Below are positions 22,821 to 31,482 of a stretch of DNA of 64,000 nucleotides, piece after piece. Where the stretch lies: positions 186,001 through 250,000 of the forward strand of contig NZ_VOBI01000005.1 in NCBI RefSeq assembly GCF_008369325.1, written 5' to 3'. The DNA comes from Pseudomonas sp. ANT_H12B. Its GTDB lineage: Bacteria > Pseudomonadota > Gammaproteobacteria > Pseudomonadales > Pseudomonadaceae. How positions within the stretch are numbered: the stretch's first letter is position 1; every line of letters starts with the position of its first letter. The notes under the pieces are model-generated. The model did no database searches. It worked only from the letters and a program-made list of their open reading frames with translations, and was not told the DNA's origin. The position numbers and the translations under genes were made by a program.

Positions 22821-24263
22821 ATGTCTGAAGTTGAAGTAAAGAAAACGCAGGAAAGCTTGCAGGACCGCCTCGCTCAAGTTATTGAGCTGTTGCAGCGTCA
22901 GCGAGTGGTCGAAGACCTGACTCATCGCCAGGAAGGTCCGCATCACGACCGGGTCGAGAACCTGGTTCACCGGCAAAACCTCGTCGAGTTGCAACGCAAG
23001 CTCGATGATTTGCACTCCGCCGACGTCGCCTACATCCTTGAAGCCTTGCCGCTGGACGATCGTCTGACGCTCTGGCAATTGGTCAAGGCCGATCGCGACG
23101 GCGACATTCTGCTCGAAGTATCCGACTCGGTTCGTGAAACCCTGATCGCCGACATGGACGATCACGAGCTCCTGGCCGCGGCCAAGGACATGGATGCCGA
23201 CGAACTTGCTGACCTGGCCTCCGAGCTGCCGCGAGACGTCGTCCACGAGCTGATGGAAACCCTCGATGGCCAACAGCGTGAGCGCGTGCGCTCTGCCTTG
23301 TCCTATGACGAGGATCAAGTCGGTGCACTGATGGACTTCGAGATGGTGACTATCCGCGAGGATGTCAGTCTCGAAGTGGTTTTGCGCTACCTGCGTCGCC
23401 TCAAGGAACTGCCGGGCCACACGGACAAACTGTTCGTGGTCGATTATGACGGCGTGCTCAAAGGCGTGTTGCCGATCAAGCGATTGCTGGTCAACGATCC
23501 CGAGAAACAGGTTTCTGAAGTCATGGCCAGCGATCCGGTGAGTTTTCACCCGGACGAAGACGCCTACGATGCCGCTCAGGCGTTCGAACGTTACGACTTG
23601 ATCTCGGCGCCTGTGGTCGACAAGAACGGCAAGCTGATCGGCCGCCTGACCATCGATGAAATGGTCGACCTGATTCGTGAAGAGAGCGAAAACGAAGTTC
23701 TCAACATGGCGGGCCTGCGCGAAGAAGAAGATATTTTTGCGTCGGTCTGGAAGTCCCTGCGTAACCGTTGGGCCTGGCTGGCGGTGAACCTGATAACCGC
23801 GTTCATTGCATCGCGGGTGATTGGTCTGTTCGAAGGCTCCATCGAGAAGCTGGTGGCGCTCGCGGCGTTGATGCCGATCGTGGCAGGTATCGGTGGCAAC
23901 TCGGGCAACCAGACCATCACCATGATCGTTCGGGCCATGGCGCTGGATCAGGTGAGTACCGGCAATACTTCGCGCCTGATGCGCAAGGAGCTGGCGGTAG
24001 GTCTGATCAATGGCTTGGTCTGGGGCGGAGTAATCGGCGTCGTCGCTTATCTGCTGTACGGCAGCTGGTCGCTTGGTGTGGTGATGACCGCAGCCATGAC
24101 GCTCAACCTGTTACTTGCAGCGTTGATGGGGGTATTGATTCCAATGACCCTGGCCCGTCTGGGTCGAGATCCGGCCATGGGTGCCAGCGTGATGATCACT
24201 GCCATGACCGACAGTGGTGGCTTCTTCATCTTTCTCGGTTTGGCGACGATCTTCCTGCTCTGA
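22821..24263 (+). CDS. mgtE: Magnesium transporter MgtE
   Basis: The 480-residue protein shows the MgtE layout: an N-terminal helical superhelix domain (about 1-135), two CBS domains (about 140-260, with VMASDPVSFHPDEDAYDAAQ) and five membrane helices (about 290-480) including the pore region GNSGNQTITMIVRAMALDQV. It is a Mg2+-gated channel in the inner membrane. The start ATG 22821 is supported by the family N-terminus; ten extra codons upstream are open. Followed by its own terminator and the convergent amrZ. Confidence 0.94.
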   Translation: MSEVEVKKTQESLQDRLAQVIELLQRQRVVEDLTHRQEGPHHDRVENLVHRQNLVELQRKLDDLHSADVAYILEALPLDDRLTLWQLVKADRDGDILLEVSDSVRETLIADMDDHELLAAAKDMDADELADLASELPRDVVHELMETLDGQQRERVRSALSYDEDQVGALMDFEMVTIREDVSLEVVLRYLRRLKELPGHTDKLFVVDYDGVLKGVLPIKRLLVNDPEKQVSEVMASDPVSFHPDEDAYDAAQAFERYDLISAPVVDKNGKLIGRLTIDEMVDLIREESENEVLNMAGLREEEDIFASVWKSLRNRWAWLAVNLITAFIASRVIGLFEGSIEKLVALAALMPIVAGIGGNSGNQTITMIVRAMALDQVSTGNTSRLMRKELAVGLINGLVWGGVIGVVAYLLYGSWSLGVVMTAAMTLNLLLAALMGVLIPMTLARLGRDPAMGASVMITAMTDSGGFFIFLGLATIFLL

Positions 24264-24280
24264 TTTTCCTGCTTTCACTG

Positions 24281-24305
24281 AACCCGCCAATCGGCGGGTT
24301 TTTTA
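24281..24305 (+). terminator. Terminator of mgtE
   Basis: 8-bp stem AACCCGCC/GGCGGGTT, loop AATC, followed by TTTTT. Confidence 0.9.
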
Positions 24306-24320
24306 TGCCCGAATTTCAGG

Positions 24321-24349
24321 CAAAAAAAAGCCAGCAATTATGCTGGCTT
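24321..24349 (-). terminator. Terminator of amrZ
   Basis: Stem AAGCCAGCA/TGCTGGCTT with a four-base loop; on the minus strand it is followed by a run of T. Confidence 0.85.
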
Positions 24350-24365
24350 GAGCGTTACGGATGAA

Positions 24366-24692
24366 TCAGGAAGCGTCTGCGGCCATTTCGGCATCATGCG
24401 CAATCAGCGAAACAAGTGCGTTCTGCTGGCGGTGGGAGAGTTGGCGGAAGCGTTGCAGCAGTTCACGTTCGTGCAATGACAGCTCCGGACTGTCCAGGCG
24501 CATGCTCAATTCTTCGCCCAGTGCGCCTTCCTGAATAAGACTCTGCTCAAGGCGCGCGATGATTTCGGAGTTCATGCTGCGATGATGATTGCGAGCCACC
24601 TCGGCAATGCGTTCACGCATTCCGTCTGGCAGACGTACGACGAACTTGTCAGCCGTACGGCTGGAATAAATTGCCTGTTTCAATGGGCGCAT
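24366..24692 (-). CDS. amrZ: Ribbon-helix-helix regulator AmrZ
   Basis: The 108-residue protein ([19 protein letters not shown]..., [15 protein letters not shown]) matches AmrZ of P. aeruginosa closely. The Arc-like ribbon-helix-helix domain occupies about residues 12-65 and the C-terminal tetramerisation region ([14 protein letters not shown]) the rest. AmrZ controls motility, exopolysaccharide and c-di-GMP genes in pseudomonads. No good ribosome binding site is visible; a perfect 10-bp palindrome TAACCGGTTA (24698-24707) lies just before the start codon. Confidence 0.93.
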   Translation of the reverse strand: MRPLKQAIYSSRTADKFVVRLPDGMRERIAEVARNHHRSMNSEIIARLEQSLIQEGALGEELSMRLDSPELSLHERELLQRFRQLSHRQQNALVSLIAHDAEMAADAS

Positions 24693-24697
24693 ATATT

Positions 24698-24707
24698 TAA
24701 CCGGTTA
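24698..24707. promoter_or_regulatory. Palindrome immediately upstream of amrZ
   Basis: TAACCGGTTA sits five bases before the amrZ ATG where a Shine-Dalgarno sequence would be expected. Possibly an operator or a translational control site; no factor can be named. Confidence 0.3.
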
Positions 24708-24802
24708 GTTCAGGGGAGCGGTTCTCGGGATTGGCCGCAGGATGTCTGATAGGACAAGCGCTCTTGCCAAATGTTCAACCTGAATTGATAGAGGCGCGCA
24801 TC

Positions 24803-24958
24803 ATGCCTCAAAATAGCCAGATCATTGGCGTCAATTCTGTGACAATTATTGAGCTGGGTAAAGGCTTAATGCCAGCACTGATTATCAGAAATGCGGACTG
24901 GTTTGAAAAGTTTGCCTTGGTCCGTATCACTGACCGCATTGTGTTGTCCTACAGGTGA
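24803..24958 (+). CDS. Small protein of unknown function, 51 residues
   Basis: MPQNSQIIGVNSVTIIELGK opens a 51-residue protein, divergent from amrZ. GAGG lies 9-12 bases before the ATG at 24803, which is better than the longer upstream frame to 24731. No motif is recognised. The arrangement next to amrZ suggests, but does not show, AmrZ control. Confidence 0.55.
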   Translation: MPQNSQIIGVNSVTIIELGKGLMPALIIRNADWFEKFALVRITDRIVLSYR

Positions 24959-25078
24959 TGTCCGAAGACGGCTGAAGGCGCATTCTATGCGGATTCGATC
25001 ATTGTCCCTTACTTATACAGGATAGTGGCAATTGGCCGATTTACTAGGGCAAGACGCATATCCGGGGGCTATTTCAGG

Positions 25079-25651
25079 ATGGGTGGCAGGCTGATTTTTT
25101 TGATGGGACCTTCAGGATCCGGCAAGGACAGCCTCATCGAAGCCGCTCGAGAGCCTTTGCAGGCGCTCAATTGTGAGGTGGTGCGTCGAGTCATTACGCG
25201 GTCAGCGGAATCCCAGGGTGAGGACGCCATTGGCGTTTCCCGGGAAGAGTTCGAGCGGCGTAAGGCTGCGGGCGATTTCGCGTTGTCCTGGAATGCCAAT
25301 GGCCTGGATTACGGAATCCCGATCGAAATCGATCAATGGCTCGACGATGGCCGACATGTTTTGGTCAATGGCTCCCGCGGCCACTTGGCGCAGGTACTGC
25401 GTCAATATCCCAGGCTGCTTCCGGTGCTATTAACCGTCAAGGATGAAGTGCTGCGCGAACGTCTGCTGCGCCGTGGCCGTGAGAGTCTTGTGGAGATCGA
25501 AGCAAGGCTGCGTCGCAATGAGCTTTTCATGAATGATGTGTCAATCGGTGATACGCAAATTCATCGACTCGACAACTCCGGCGAACTGGGCACTGCGGTC
25601 GCCAATCTGCTGGACCTGCTGAGGATTAACGCAGTACCGGATCGAATTTGA
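25079..25651 (+). CDS. phnN: Ribose 1,5-bisphosphate phosphokinase PhnN, isolated
   Basis: A 190-residue P-loop kinase of the guanylate-kinase fold: MGGRLIFLMGPSGSGKDSLIE carries the Walker A motif, RVITRSAESQGEDAIGVS and ALSWNANGLDYGIP are typical of PhnN. It phosphorylates ribose 1,5-bisphosphate to PRPP, a late step of phosphonate use by C-P lyase. No other phn gene is present, although in P. aeruginosa the phn cluster lies beside amrZ. Its 3-prime end overlaps a convergent small gene by 26 bases. ATG 25079 fits the family; a start at 25025 is less likely. Confidence 0.87.
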   Translation: MGGRLIFLMGPSGSGKDSLIEAAREPLQALNCEVVRRVITRSAESQGEDAIGVSREEFERRKAAGDFALSWNANGLDYGIPIEIDQWLDDGRHVLVNGSRGHLAQVLRQYPRLLPVLLTVKDEVLRERLLRRGRESLVEIEARLRRNELFMNDVSIGDTQIHRLDNSGELGTAVANLLDLLRINAVPDRI

Positions 25652-25805
25652 TTCTGCGTCCGGCAATCAGCGCCAACACGAACAGCGAACTGAATACGCC
25701 GCTGGCAATCAGGGGCAGGGTGACAAACGTATCCTGGACCAAAGACAGATGAAGAATGCCGCTCAGTAAGGCAAGGATGAAAAATCCTGCGGCTGATTTG
25801 GACAT
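25626..25805 (-). CDS. Small membrane protein, 59 residues
   Basis: Found by reading the minus strand; the frame is short. The translation starts MSKSAAGFFILALLSGILHL and continues with a second hydrophobic segment (VTLPLIASGVFSSLFVLALIAG) ending in basic residues (RRIKFDPVLR). Two membrane helices are predicted. ATCAGGAGCACAGC before the ATG is a strong ribosome binding site. Overlaps the end of phnN convergently by 26 bases. A similar-sized small ORF is found near phn genes in P. aeruginosa (from memory). Function unknown. Confidence 0.65.
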   Translation of the reverse strand: MSKSAAGFFILALLSGILHLSLVQDTFVTLPLIASGVFSSLFVLALIAGRRIKFDPVLR

Positions 25806-25835
25806 GCTGTGCTCCTGATGGGGTGATTCAAAATA

Positions 25836-26069
25836 TCAAAATATCAAACGTTCGGAAGACTGAGTCGGGAGCAGGATGTCTTCCTGGCTCACCTCTTGGC
25901 TGATTAAGCCGTACTGATCACTCAACACCGCCAATTGAGGCGCTTTTTGCAGTTGAAGGTAATGCGGCATGCGGTGGGCAACCGGCTCAGCGCCGCTCTC
26001 GGGGATAGAATGAAAACCCAACAGAATCGCCAGGGCGATCACATTCGAGAGTAAAAGGGCGCTGTTCAT
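25836..26069 (-). CDS. Small exported or membrane-anchored protein, 77 residues
   Basis: MNSALLLSNVIALAILLGFH is a hydrophobic N-terminal segment without basic residues, followed by a polar tail (VSQEDILLPTQSSERLIF). GGAGG lies ten bases upstream of the ATG. It lies just upstream of the 59-residue membrane protein on the same strand, so the two may be cotranscribed. No family recognised. Confidence 0.55.
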   Translation of the reverse strand: MNSALLLSNVIALAILLGFHSIPESGAEPVAHRMPHYLQLQKAPQLAVLSDQYGLISQEVSQEDILLPTQSSERLIF

Positions 26070-26084
26070 GAGGCTGGCCTCCGT

Positions 26085-26099
26085 TGTTCTTTAAGAACA
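26085..26099. promoter_or_regulatory. Dyad TGTTCTTTAAGAACA
   Basis: Perfect 7-bp arms around one central base, 16 bases upstream of the 77-residue protein gene. A candidate operator in its promoter region. Confidence 0.35.
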
Positions 26100-26183
26100 G
26101 CTAAAGCAGCCCGCATGCCAAGAGTCCAGCGGCTATTAAATCCTATAAAAACAATGAATTAAGATATTTGTGCGATGTGCATG

Positions 26184-26200
26184 CATTGCATTTTGCAATG
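26184..26200. promoter_or_regulatory. Dyad CATTGCATTTTGCAATG
   Basis: Perfect 7-bp arms around TTT in an AT-rich stretch; a related GCAAATTGC lies about 20 bases on. This 290-base gap before tRNA-Arg holds no other gene I can support. Confidence 0.35.
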
Positions 26201-26362
26201 ATGACTTTTTGGGGTGATGCAAATTGCACGGTAAACAATGCCACGCTGCGGCGCGGCATCTGCCTACACTTAAAAAGCCCAAACGGACGACATGACAAAC
26301 GCAGGCCTGCCCGTTAACATGCACGCCGTCCATTGCACCGCGTTTCCTCGTGGTCGACCTGT

Positions 26363-26439
26363 GTCTCAGTAGCTCAATTGGATAGAGCATCCCCCTCCTA
26401 AGGGGAAGGTTGGCAGTTCGAACCTGCCCTGGGACACCA
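26363..26439 (+). tRNA. tRNA-Arg (CCU)
   Basis: 77 bases, acceptor GTCTCAG/CTGGGAC, anticodon CCT in CCCCCTCCTAAGGGG, encoded CCA. Reads the rare AGG codon. Confidence 0.94.
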
Positions 26440-26462
26440 AATATCTTCAGCGCTCAGCTGTA

Positions 26463-26504
26463 AAAAAAGCCTCGCCAGACTATTTCCTCTGGCGGGGCTT
26501 TTTT
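26463..26504 (+). terminator. Terminator of tRNA-Arg(CCU)
   Basis: Stem built on GCCTCGCCAGA/TCTGGCGGGGC, loop of eight bases, flanked by A-run and T-run. Confidence 0.88.
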
Positions 26505-26585
26505 GTATCTGCTCACCCGACGACCTACATGGAAACTCTGTCATTGCTGTGCCTTACTCCAGTCACAACTCGGGGAGTGAAATCG

Positions 26586-27125
26586 ATGCGGCGAAGAGGC
26601 GCAAAATTCTGGTTATGGACTAACACTCGGTTACCTCTCCACACCCATGAGGAAGTGCTCGGCAGTGGCGTGCATATCGAGGTGCAGGCACGGGTCAGAC
26701 AGGACGGGATTACCCAAGTGTTTATAGGCGTCTACGGCACTAATGGCTGGGCGATTTGCGAGGAGTTCCATGACCGGTTCATGGGTGAGCATTACTGCAT
26801 CGCCTTGAAGTGGGGCGCTCAGAGGGCGAGGGAGATCGTCGCGGATACCCAGGAGTTCGTCGCGCCACACCGGGTGCAATTGACGTTGAGTCCGGTGATC
26901 ACCGACGAGTCGGTACTGGCGCTGCGGCGGATGGAGATGACCGAGCGCGAGACTCTGAAACTCAGGACTGATGATGCCTGGGCGGAGTACCTCGCCGCCA
27001 AGGCAGCCATGCTGAACCTGATGCGCTCAACCAAAGTAGATCCCAAGGTCTGGGCTGACCACAAGGAGCGTCTCAGGCAGGCAATTGACCGGCGAGCCTG
27101 CGTACAACGAGCCTATCTGGACTGA
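26586..27125 (+). CDS. Conserved-looking protein of unknown function
   Basis: A 179-residue protein rich in charged residues (MRRRGAKFWLWTNTRLPLHT...). No signal peptide, membrane segment or catalytic motif is visible. GGGGAG lies about 11 bases before the ATG at 26586; an earlier in-frame ATG at 26529 lies almost in the tRNA terminator. The C-terminal third (TERETLKLRTDDAWAEYLAA onward) looks helical. The convergent signalling gene ends eight bases away. The location just downstream of a tRNA is common for acquired genes, but base use is not clearly different. Confidence 0.65.
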   Translation: MRRRGAKFWLWTNTRLPLHTHEEVLGSGVHIEVQARVRQDGITQVFIGVYGTNGWAICEEFHDRFMGEHYCIALKWGAQRAREIVADTQEFVAPHRVQLTLSPVITDESVLALRRMEMTERETLKLRTDDAWAEYLAAKAAMLNLMRSTKVDPKVWADHKERLRQAIDRRACVQRAYLD

Positions 27126-27132
27126 CCCTGTT

Positions 27133-30100
27133 TCAGGTCTGCGAGCGCCGCAAGGACTCGATGGTTTCGATCAGGTCATCGTAGGAAACCGGCTTTCCGA
27201 TGTGCTGGTCAAAGCCTGATTGCCGTGATTTTTGAATGTCGCCGTGGGCGCCGTAACCGGTCAGCGCAATGGCCGGCACATCCTTGACGAGCGGCAGCTG
27301 ACGCAATGCGCTCATCAGTTCATGTCCATTCATGACTGGCATGCCCAAGTCCGAAATGATCAGGTCGAAACGGGTGCTTTTTGCGGCATCCAGTGCCGCC
27401 ACCGGACGGTCGAACGCAATCACTTGCGCGTCTTCCATTTCCAGCAGCATTTTCAAGGTTTCCAGCACGTCGGCGGAGTCGTCGACCAGCAGGATCGTCA
27501 AGCCGCTCAATCTTCCAGAGGCACCTTCGGTCTGGGCCGCGGGTTGAACCTCCACGGTTTTTGCCAGTGGCAAATACACGGTGAAGGTACAGCCGGTTCC
27601 CACCCCGCCAGAACTGACCTCGACCGTCCCTCGTTGCGCCTCGGTCAACTGGCGGACCAGCGATAAGCCAATCCCCAGCCCTTCACGGTTGTGAGTCGCA
27701 TGCTGTTTTTCCGCCTGACCAAACAGGTCGAACACATGCTCCAGGTTCTCGGGCGCGATGCCGGCACCATTGTCTTTGATATCAAGTCGCGCCTTGTTCC
27801 CCGCCTGGCTGGCGATCAATTGCACGCGGCCCTTGGGTGGCGTGAATTTCAGTGCATTGTTGACCAGGTTCCAGATGATTTGCTCCAGGCGCGTCGGGTC
27901 GGCCTGCACCATCAACGCGCCGCCGGGCACCCGCAATTCAACCGTAACGTCATGCCGGTCATTGACTACGACGGTGTGGATGTCGCGTAACACGTTGACC
28001 AGGTCCACGGCGACCGGTTGCAGCTTCAGCTTGCCGGTCCGGACCCGGGCGACGTCCAGCAGATCGTCGATGATCCGTGCCTGGCTGATGACCGCGTCGC
28101 AGATAGTGTTGATAGCCTTGGCCGCCGGAGGCACCGATTCGGTCACCGGCAAGCGGCGCAGCAGTTCTGCATTCAACTGGATCAGGTTCAGCGGATGCTT
28201 GAGTTCATGGGACATGACCGCGAAGAACTCGTCCTTGAGGTAGTTGGTGTTACGGGTCTCGGCCAGTTGTGGGCTCTGCTCTTCATGCTGGCGTTTGTGG
28301 CCGGTCAGGTCCCGGGCGATTTTCACGTAACCTTGCAGATTGTCGCCGCTGAGCAAGGTCACCTCGCCGCTGCAAAAGAAGCGGCTACCGTCCTTGCGCA
28401 GATGCCAGCGCTCGTCTTCGCTGCGGCCCTGGGTGCGCACCGACAGCAATTCGTTTTCCGGCACGCCGGAGGCGCGATCTTCAGGCGAGAAAATGAAGTC
28501 GTAGTAAGCGCCCTCGGCCTCGGGCTTGCTGTAGCCGAAAATCAACTCGGCGCCCTTGTTCCAACTGGTGATCACGCCCAGTTCATCGAGGGTGATGATG
28601 GCGTAGTCGCGCGTGCTTTCGGCAACCAGGCGCATGCGTTCTTCGCCCATACGCAATTCTTCTTCGGCCGCTCGACGCTTGGTGATGTCGATGAAGGTCA
28701 ACACGGTGCCGTCGATGTGGTCTTCGCTGGAGCGGTAGGGCAGCAGGCGGGCGATGTACCAACGGTTGTCGGTGCTGCTGACTTCACGCTCGATCATGTT
28801 CAGCGATTCGAACACCAGCGCCGCGTCCCCCGCCAGGTTGTCGTAATGCAGGCGATGGGTAATGTCGAGCAATGAACGGCCGGTATCCACCGGCAACATG
28901 CTGAAGATGTCCGTGGCGCGTGGGGTAAACCATTTGATGCGCATGCTGCGGTCGACAAACACCGTGGCAATGTCGGTGGAGGCGATCAGGTTGGTCAGGT
29001 AGTCATTGATCTTGTCGGTTTCTTCGACCTTGGTTTTCAGCTCGTAGTTGACCGTCAGCAACTCTTCATTGATCGACTGCAGCTCTTCCTTGCTGGTTTC
29101 CAGCTCTTCGGTCGCCGAACGCAGTTCTTCGTTGATCGCCTGCATTTCTTCGTTGGAAGCCTTGAGCTCTTCGCTGGAGATTTCCGATTGTTCGATGGTG
29201 TCCTGCAGGTGCAGCTTGGTGCGTTGCAGTTCGCGCTCCAGGTTGGACAGCACCTGGCTTTCGGTCTGCAGCATGGTAGTGGCCGACAGATTTGAAGGGT
29301 CGACCTCGACTTCCTCGAAAATCACCAGAACGTATTCGCCATCCGACTCTTCATCCTTGTAGGGATGAGCGACCAGATCGATCAGATAACGCCGGTCATC
29401 GCGCTTGATCGGTACCTCGCGGGATTTGACGGGCAGGCCGCTCTGTTGAACCTGGAACAGTGTCGTGCGGATTTCCAGGCGCAGTTCCGGAAGAATCAGT
29501 GACAGAAGGTTGCGCGACAATTCACCACCGACATGACGCAAGAAGCGCCCGGCGCTTTCGCTCATGTGCAGGATGTCGGCATTGGCATCGACGATCACGC
29601 TTGGTGGAGCGGACTGCTCAAGGGCGCGTTGGTGGATATCGGCGACTGACAGCTTGCGCTGCACGCTGTTCTGTGGGGTCTCACGTGAAACATTGCTGCG
29701 CACATAACCCCCGCGCGGCATGGTCGGCGTGCGCCGGCTGTTGGCGGTGCCGGTCTTGGCGCGGAAAATCCGGTTGCGTTTATCCACCGGGGCGAACAGT
29801 TCGTGGCAGGCATCCGCGCTTTCGGAAGACCCCAAAAACAGGAAGCCGCCTGGGCGCAGGGCAAAGTGGAACATCTGCAGGATTTCGCGCTGCACTTCGC
29901 GATCCAGATAAATCAGCAGGTTGCGGCAAACGATCAGGTCGATTTGCGAGAAGGGCGGGTCGGACAGCAGGCTGTGTTTGGCGAACAGGACCTTTTCGCG
30001 GATTTCCTTGCGAATCCGATAGTGGCCATCTTCCTTGATGAAGTAGTGCCGCAGCCGTGTTGGCGGCACATCGGTGATGATCGCTTGCGGATACAGACCG

Positions 30101-31266
30101 GCCCGGCCGAAGCTGATGGCACGCTCGTCGATATCGGTGGCGAACAGTTGCATCGATGCCATGCTGGCATCCAGTTGCAGTTGATCGTTGAGCAACATCG
30201 CCAGGCTGTAGGCCTCTTCGCCCGTGGAACAGCCGGCGGACCAGACGCGGATTTCTTCTTTCTCGGGTTGCGCCGATGTGGCAGCGCTGACCAGTTGTGG
30301 CACGACGTCCCGTTCCAGGGCTTCGAAGGCTTCACGGTCACGGAAAAAGTTGGTCACGCCGATCAGCATGTCCCCCAGCAGGGCCTTGGTTTCTTCGGGG
30401 TTGCTTTGCAGATAGCGGTAATAGGCACTCAGATCTGGCTGCGCCGTGACCTGCATCCGGCGTTCGATCCGGCGCAACACGGTGGCGCGTTTGTAGTGTT
30501 TGAAGTCATGGCCGGTGCCCGTGCGCAACTGGACCAGGACGTCGTGCAACAGTTGCTCGGCAACTGCCGCTTCGCGCTCGGACACCGCGGCAATGGTTTG
30601 CAGTTCCGGATCGTTAGCGGTGGGCAAGGTGATTTCCTGGGAATTGCGCCACAGTTCCAGGAGCTTTTGCGGCATTTCTACAACGGGCAACACCAGATCG
30701 ACCATGCGCGTGTCGATGGCGGCGCACGGCATGCCGTCAAACTCGGCGTCTTCCGGCGCCTGGGCGAGGGTGACGCCACCCTGTTCCTTGATCCGTGACA
30801 AACCGACAGCACCGTCGGAACCGGTGCCCGACAGCACCAGACAGAAGGCCCGTTCCCGGTGCACGTCGGCCAGATTGCGAAAAAACAGATCGATGGAAGC
30901 ATGGCGTCCCTGGTTCGCATCGCAAGCACTGACTTCAAGAAAGCCGTCATTCATCGTCAGCCGTTGCGCCGGTGAAATCACGTACACCCGGTTTTTCTCG
31001 ATAGGCACCGTTTCGGAGACCTGCAGGACCGGCATCTTGGTCGATTCCTGGATGATTTTGTCCGCGATGCTTTCGTGATCCGGCGACAGATGAAGAATGA
31101 TCACAAACGCCATGCCGTTGTCCTGAGGCATGTTTTCGAAAAACAGTTTGATCGCTTGCAATCCTCCCGCCGAAGCGCCAATGCCGACCACCGGAAAGTC
31201 CAGGTTGCTGGGGCTTAGGGTCTTTTGCTGAGAAGCAGTGGCCGAGTGCTTGGGTGCGGTGGTCAT
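27133..31266 (-). CDS. CheB-CheR-PAS hybrid histidine kinase with receiver
   Basis: 1377 residues with six parts in order. CheB methylesterase (about 20-200): nucleophile S32 in GIGASAGG, then LHLSPDHES and LSGTGSDGAVGLS complete the triad. CheR methyltransferase (about 230-490): SAM motif VWSAGCSTGEEAYSLA and CRNLLIYLD. PAS-like region, a long coiled coil (about 675-750; SNEEMQAINEELRSATEELE), two further PAS domains. HisKA and HATPase (H-box VMSHELKHPLNLI; N-box NLVNNALKF). C-terminal receiver with phospho-Asp in IISDLGMPVMNG. Such fusions couple methylation chemistry to phosphorelay in non-canonical chemosensory signalling. No membrane segment, so cytoplasmic. Divergent from the receiver-TPR gene. 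Confidence 0.9.
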   Translation of the reverse strand: MTTAPKHSATASQQKTLSPSNLDFPVVGIGASAGGLQAIKLFFENMPQDNGMAFVIILHLSPDHESIADKIIQESTKMPVLQVSETVPIEKNRVYVISPAQRLTMNDGFLEVSACDANQGRHASIDLFFRNLADVHRERAFCLVLSGTGSDGAVGLSRIKEQGGVTLAQAPEDAEFDGMPCAAIDTRMVDLVLPVVEMPQKLLELWRNSQEITLPTANDPELQTIAAVSEREAAVAEQLLHDVLVQLRTGTGHDFKHYKRATVLRRIERRMQVTAQPDLSAYYRYLQSNPEETKALLGDMLIGVTNFFRDREAFEALERDVVPQLVSAATSAQPEKEEIRVWSAGCSTGEEAYSLAMLLNDQLQLDASMASMQLFATDIDERAISFGRAGLYPQAIITDVPPTRLRHYFIKEDGHYRIRKEIREKVLFAKHSLLSDPPFSQIDLIVCRNLLIYLDREVQREILQMFHFALRPGGFLFLGSSESADACHELFAPVDKRNRIFRAKTGTANSRRTPTMPRGGYVRSNVSRETPQNSVQRKLSVADIHQRALEQSAPPSVIVDANADILHMSESAGRFLRHVGGELSRNLLSLILPELRLEIRTTLFQVQQSGLPVKSREVPIKRDDRRYLIDLVAHPYKDEESDGEYVLVIFEEVEVDPSNLSATTMLQTESQVLSNLERELQRTKLHLQDTIEQSEISSEELKASNEEMQAINEELRSATEELETSKEELQSINEELLTVNYELKTKVEETDKINDYLTNLIASTDIATVFVDRSMRIKWFTPRATDIFSMLPVDTGRSLLDITHRLHYDNLAGDAALVFESLNMIEREVSSTDNRWYIARLLPYRSSEDHIDGTVLTFIDITKRRAAEEELRMGEERMRLVAESTRDYAIITLDELGVITSWNKGAELIFGYSKPEAEGAYYDFIFSPEDRASGVPENELLSVRTQGRSEDERWHLRKDGSRFFCSGEVTLLSGDNLQGYVKIARDLTGHKRQHEEQSPQLAETRNTNYLKDEFFAVMSHELKHPLNLIQLNAELLRRLPVTESVPPAAKAINTICDAVISQARIIDDLLDVARVRTGKLKLQPVAVDLVNVLRDIHTVVVNDRHDVTVELRVPGGALMVQADPTRLEQIIWNLVNNALKFTPPKGRVQLIASQAGNKARLDIKDNGAGIAPENLEHVFDLFGQAEKQHATHNREGLGIGLSLVRQLTEAQRGTVEVSSGGVGTGCTFTVYLPLAKTVEVQPAAQTEGASGRLSGLTILLVDDSADVLETLKMLLEMEDAQVIAFDRPVAALDAAKSTRFDLIISDLGMPVMNGHELMSALRQLPLVKDVPAIALTGYGAHGDIQKSRQSGFDQHIGKPVSYDDLIETIESLRRSQT

Positions 31267-31482
31267 GACTGTTGCCTTTGGCGGCGAGAGCGCGGATCAA
31301 TAAATCAGGATAATCCCGTTCTTCAATAACACCTTCAAATATTTAGCCCGAAAAAGGAGCGTTCCTTGAATTCTTTGACCGCCAAATGCGCGATTGCAGT
31401 CCCTTTGCTTCAAGAGAAGGCCGGTACTGGCCGATAACCCGAACGGTCATGGTCTTTTTCTTAAATTGCCTGGAAATCTTCG

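Noticed and set aside
26136..26390. An 84-codon minus-strand frame before tRNA-Arg
   Set aside because: Overlaps the tRNA itself, lacks a ribosome binding site and has biased, Cys/His-rich sequence.
26363..26439. tRNA-Arg(CCU) as an integration site
   Set aside because: No direct repeat of the tRNA 3-prime end and no integrase is present in the window.
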